Assembly: GCA_900545905.1 (NCBI GenBank)
Contig: URBA01000096.1
Location: 1-6,004, forward strand
DNA: 6,004 bases
Reading direction: 5' to 3'
DNA from: an uncultured Collinsella sp.
GTDB taxonomy: Bacteria; Actinomycetota; Coriobacteriia; Coriobacteriales; Coriobacteriaceae
Shown: positions 4,625 through 6,004 of the stretch, in pieces
Layout: the number at the start of each line of letters is the position of its first letter
How positions within the stretch are numbered: the first letter of the stretch is position 1
Notes under the pieces: generated by a model
The model's database searches: none
Seen by the model: only the letters and a program-made list of their open reading frames with translations
Told to the model about the DNA's origin: nothing
Translations under genes and position numbers: made by a program

Positions 4625-5758
4625 ATGGCAGACGTCGACAACAGGAACCGTAACCGCAGGTCCAACCGAGCGGGTCAGCCCAATCCCAAGCGCGAGGCCC
4701 GTGCCAAGGCCGCCGAGCGTCACGTGGCAACTGTGTCCGAAGCGTGCGCCAAGGATATCGAGCGTTCGCTTGCCGGTGTTCGCGAGTTTGACGGTATGCC
4801 TGCCGGCTTTGTCGCGGCGATGAAGGCCAAGGTTCAGAGTGCTGTGGCCCCCGAAGAGCAGGTTGCCGAGGACGTCGAGAACGCGGAGACTGCCGAGGTC
4901 GAGGCAGCGCCCGAGACCGAGGCGGCGCCCGAGCCCGTCGAGGAGCCTGCCGAGGAAATCGCCGAAGCTGAGTCCGCGCCTGCTGAGGAGCCCGCTCCGG
5001 TCCTGCCCGAGGTCACTGTGCTCGATGCCTCCGCCACGCAGGCCATCCTGGACAACGGTCGTGGCTATGCGCAATTCTGCGACATGGCCGTGCTCGCCTT
5101 TGCCTCGTTCACCAACCCGGGCGGTGGATATATTCAGGGTTATCTGGGCCAGGAGGCCACGCTGTGCGCCGATTCGTATCTGTACAACGTTCTCGATAAG
5201 CAGCGCAAATGGTACGGCGAGAACCGTCGCCGCAACATCAACTGCGAGCTCTATCGTAACCGTGCCCTAGTGGTGCCTGCGGTGCGCTTCGACCGCAACC
5301 ACGTGCATGCATACGCCGACGTGATCGTGGCCGCCGCGCCCAACGTTAAGCGCGCCCGCCAGGAGTATCGCGTGAGCGACGATGCTCTGCTGGATGCCCT
5401 GCGCGACCGCATTCGCTTTGTGCTCGCCATCTGCGACGAGTTGGGTCGCGAGAAGCTCGTGCTGGGCGCATGGGGCTGCGACAACAACGGCTTTGATGCC
5501 GAGGCCGTGGCCGAGCTCTTCCGCAAGGAGCTCGCATCGGGCGACTTCAAGGTCAAGCAGGTCTTCTTTGCCGTGCCCTCTACGCGCTGGGACGAGGACT
5601 TCGCCAAATTCGAGCACGTGCTGGCAAACTTCCCCGAGCGAAACGAGGAGTCCTATGCTCAGGTTGCCGCCCGCGCCGCAGCCGCCCGTGCCGCCGAGCA
5701 GGCTCAGGCCGCTGCCGAGGATGACGAGGATGACGACGACTGGCGCAAGTACCTGTAA
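4625..5758 (+). CDS. Microbial-type PARG-like macrodomain protein (TIGR02452/DUF2263 type)
   Basis: A 377-residue protein. The C-terminal macrodomain (about 128-340) has the microbial poly(ADP-ribose) glycohydrolase layout: VTVLDASATQAIL (130-142), MAVLAFASFTNPGGGYIQGY (154-173), LVLGAWGCDNNGFD (278-291) and VKQVFFAVPS (310-319). Such enzymes release ADP-ribose from ADP-ribosylated targets. The signature GGG-x7-QEE is here GGG (166-168), seven residues, then Q176-E177-A178, so the second glutamate, the catalytic one in characterised bacterial PARGs, is alanine. Activity may therefore be lost or changed, and ADP-ribose binding could remain. Before the domain come a basic Arg/Asn-rich start (1-33), a short helical part (34-75) and a Glu/Ala/Pro-rich acidic insertion (76-127). 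The tail is very acidic (EDDEDDDDW, 365-373). GAGAAAGGTGA (4608-4618) precedes the ATG. Confidence 0.85.
   Translation: MADVDNRNRNRRSNRAGQPNPKREARAKAAERHVATVSEACAKDIERSLAGVREFDGMPAGFVAAMKAKVQSAVAPEEQVAEDVENAETAEVEAAPETEAAPEPVEEPAEEIAEAESAPAEEPAPVLPEVTVLDASATQAILDNGRGYAQFCDMAVLAFASFTNPGGGYIQGYLGQEATLCADSYLYNVLDKQRKWYGENRRRNINCELYRNRALVVPAVRFDRNHVHAYADVIVAAAPNVKRARQEYRVSDDALLDALRDRIRFVLAICDELGREKLVLGAWGCDNNGFDAEAVAELFRKELASGDFKVKQVFFAVPSTRWDEDFAKFEHVLANFPERNEESYAQVAARAAAARAAEQAQAAAEDDEDDDDWRKYL
4901..4933 (+). repeat. Short tandem repeat in the acidic linker of the PARG-like gene
   Basis: The 15-base unit GAGGCAGCGCCCGAG (4901-4915) recurs as GAGGCGGCGCCCGAG (4919-4933), one mismatch, at a period of 18 bases, encoding the repeated EAAPE-T step. 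With the surrounding GAG/GAA/GCC/CCC codons this suggests the linker grew by slippage or unequal crossing. A second small repeat, GAGGATGAC twice at 5717-5734, builds the acidic C-terminus. Confidence 0.6.
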
Positions 5759-5783
5759 ACGGTGCTCGTGATGCGATATACCG

Positions 5784-5817
5784 AGCCGACGGGAGAGGCT
5801 GCTCCTGTCGGCTTTTT
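5784..5817 (+). terminator. Intrinsic terminator after the PARG-like gene
   Basis: A 12-bp stem (5784-5795 with 5802-5813, one G-T pair) with a 6-base loop (5796-5801) is followed by T5 (5813-5817). It begins 25 bases after the TAA and ends 20 bases before the next start codon, so the following gene must depend on read-through or on a start site very close to or inside this hairpin. Confidence 0.85.
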
Positions 5818-5836
5818 ATTGAGTGGGGAGCTTACG

Positions 5837-6004
5837 ATGAAAAACGTTCTGTGCTTTGGTGACAGCAACACCTATGGTTACGATCCGGCGGGCATGCGCG
5901 ACGGTACCGCGGTGCGCTATGCGCAGGATGTGCGCTGGTGTGGCGTGGTCCAACGTGACTTAGGCGAGGGCTGGCATGTAATTGAAGAAGGCCTCAACGG
6001 CCGC
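5837..6004 (+). CDS. SGNH/GDSL-type hydrolase, N-terminal part (runs out of window)
   Basis: The first 56 codons are open to the window end. The protein begins MKNVLCFGDSNTYGYDP, the block I GDSN motif of SGNH hydrolases with nucleophile Ser10, and the window ends in EGLNGR, which fits the block II glycine region. These enzymes are esterases, arylesterases or acyl-hydrolases; the lack of a signal peptide suggests the cytosolic arylesterase-like group. Blocks III (GxND) and V (DxxH) are beyond the window, so activity cannot be checked. GGGGAG (5825-5830) lies six bases before the ATG. Confidence 0.88.
   Translation, partial: MKNVLCFGDSNTYGYDPAGMRDGTAVRYAQDVRWCGVVQRDLGEGWHVIEEGLNGR

Overview
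The window looks like a GC-rich actinobacterial chromosome. The gene content and style (DivIVA tail, Pit with its DUF47 partner, short leaders, many C-ending codons) fit Coriobacteriia, with Collinsella or a relative as my best guess. That placement is inference from resemblance, not a database match. There are eight protein genes, two of them cut by the window edges. I see no rRNA, tRNA, CRISPR array, integrase or full insertion sequence.

Layout. Positions 2-397 are the 3' end of a divIVA-like cell-pole/growth gene on the plus strand, closed by a strong terminator. It converges on a minus-strand nitroreductase (1095 down to 565) with its own terminator; the two terminators lie back to back in 424-516. 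Upstream of the nitroreductase, about 880-1265 is strongly depleted of C on the coding strand. A large perfect inverted repeat (1267-1375) then abuts the stop codon of the next gene. The minus-strand pair pit (3121-2072) and a DUF47/PhoU-like gene (2004-1381) form a low-affinity phosphate uptake operon. A divergent intergenic region of about 250 bases (3122-3371) separates it from a plus-strand series: a small uncharacterised conserved-looking protein (3372-3710), a Bax inhibitor-1 family membrane protein (3791-4486), a macrodomain protein of the microbial poly(ADP-ribose) glycohydrolase type (4625-5758) and the start of an SGNH/GDSL hydrolase (5837 onward).

How they work together. Only pit-DUF47 is a clear functional unit. 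The plus-strand genes are mostly separate transcription units: terminators follow the BI-1 and PARG-like genes, and both genes have a GGGTA-type -10 box about 45-55 bases upstream of the start. The region is largely housekeeping. The points most worth checking are the PARG-like protein, which lacks the second glutamate of the catalytic QEE signature and carries a long acidic insertion; the candidate miniature mobile element at 1267-1375, flanked by CCCAAT direct repeats; and the sharp change in codon use inside the nitroreductase gene.
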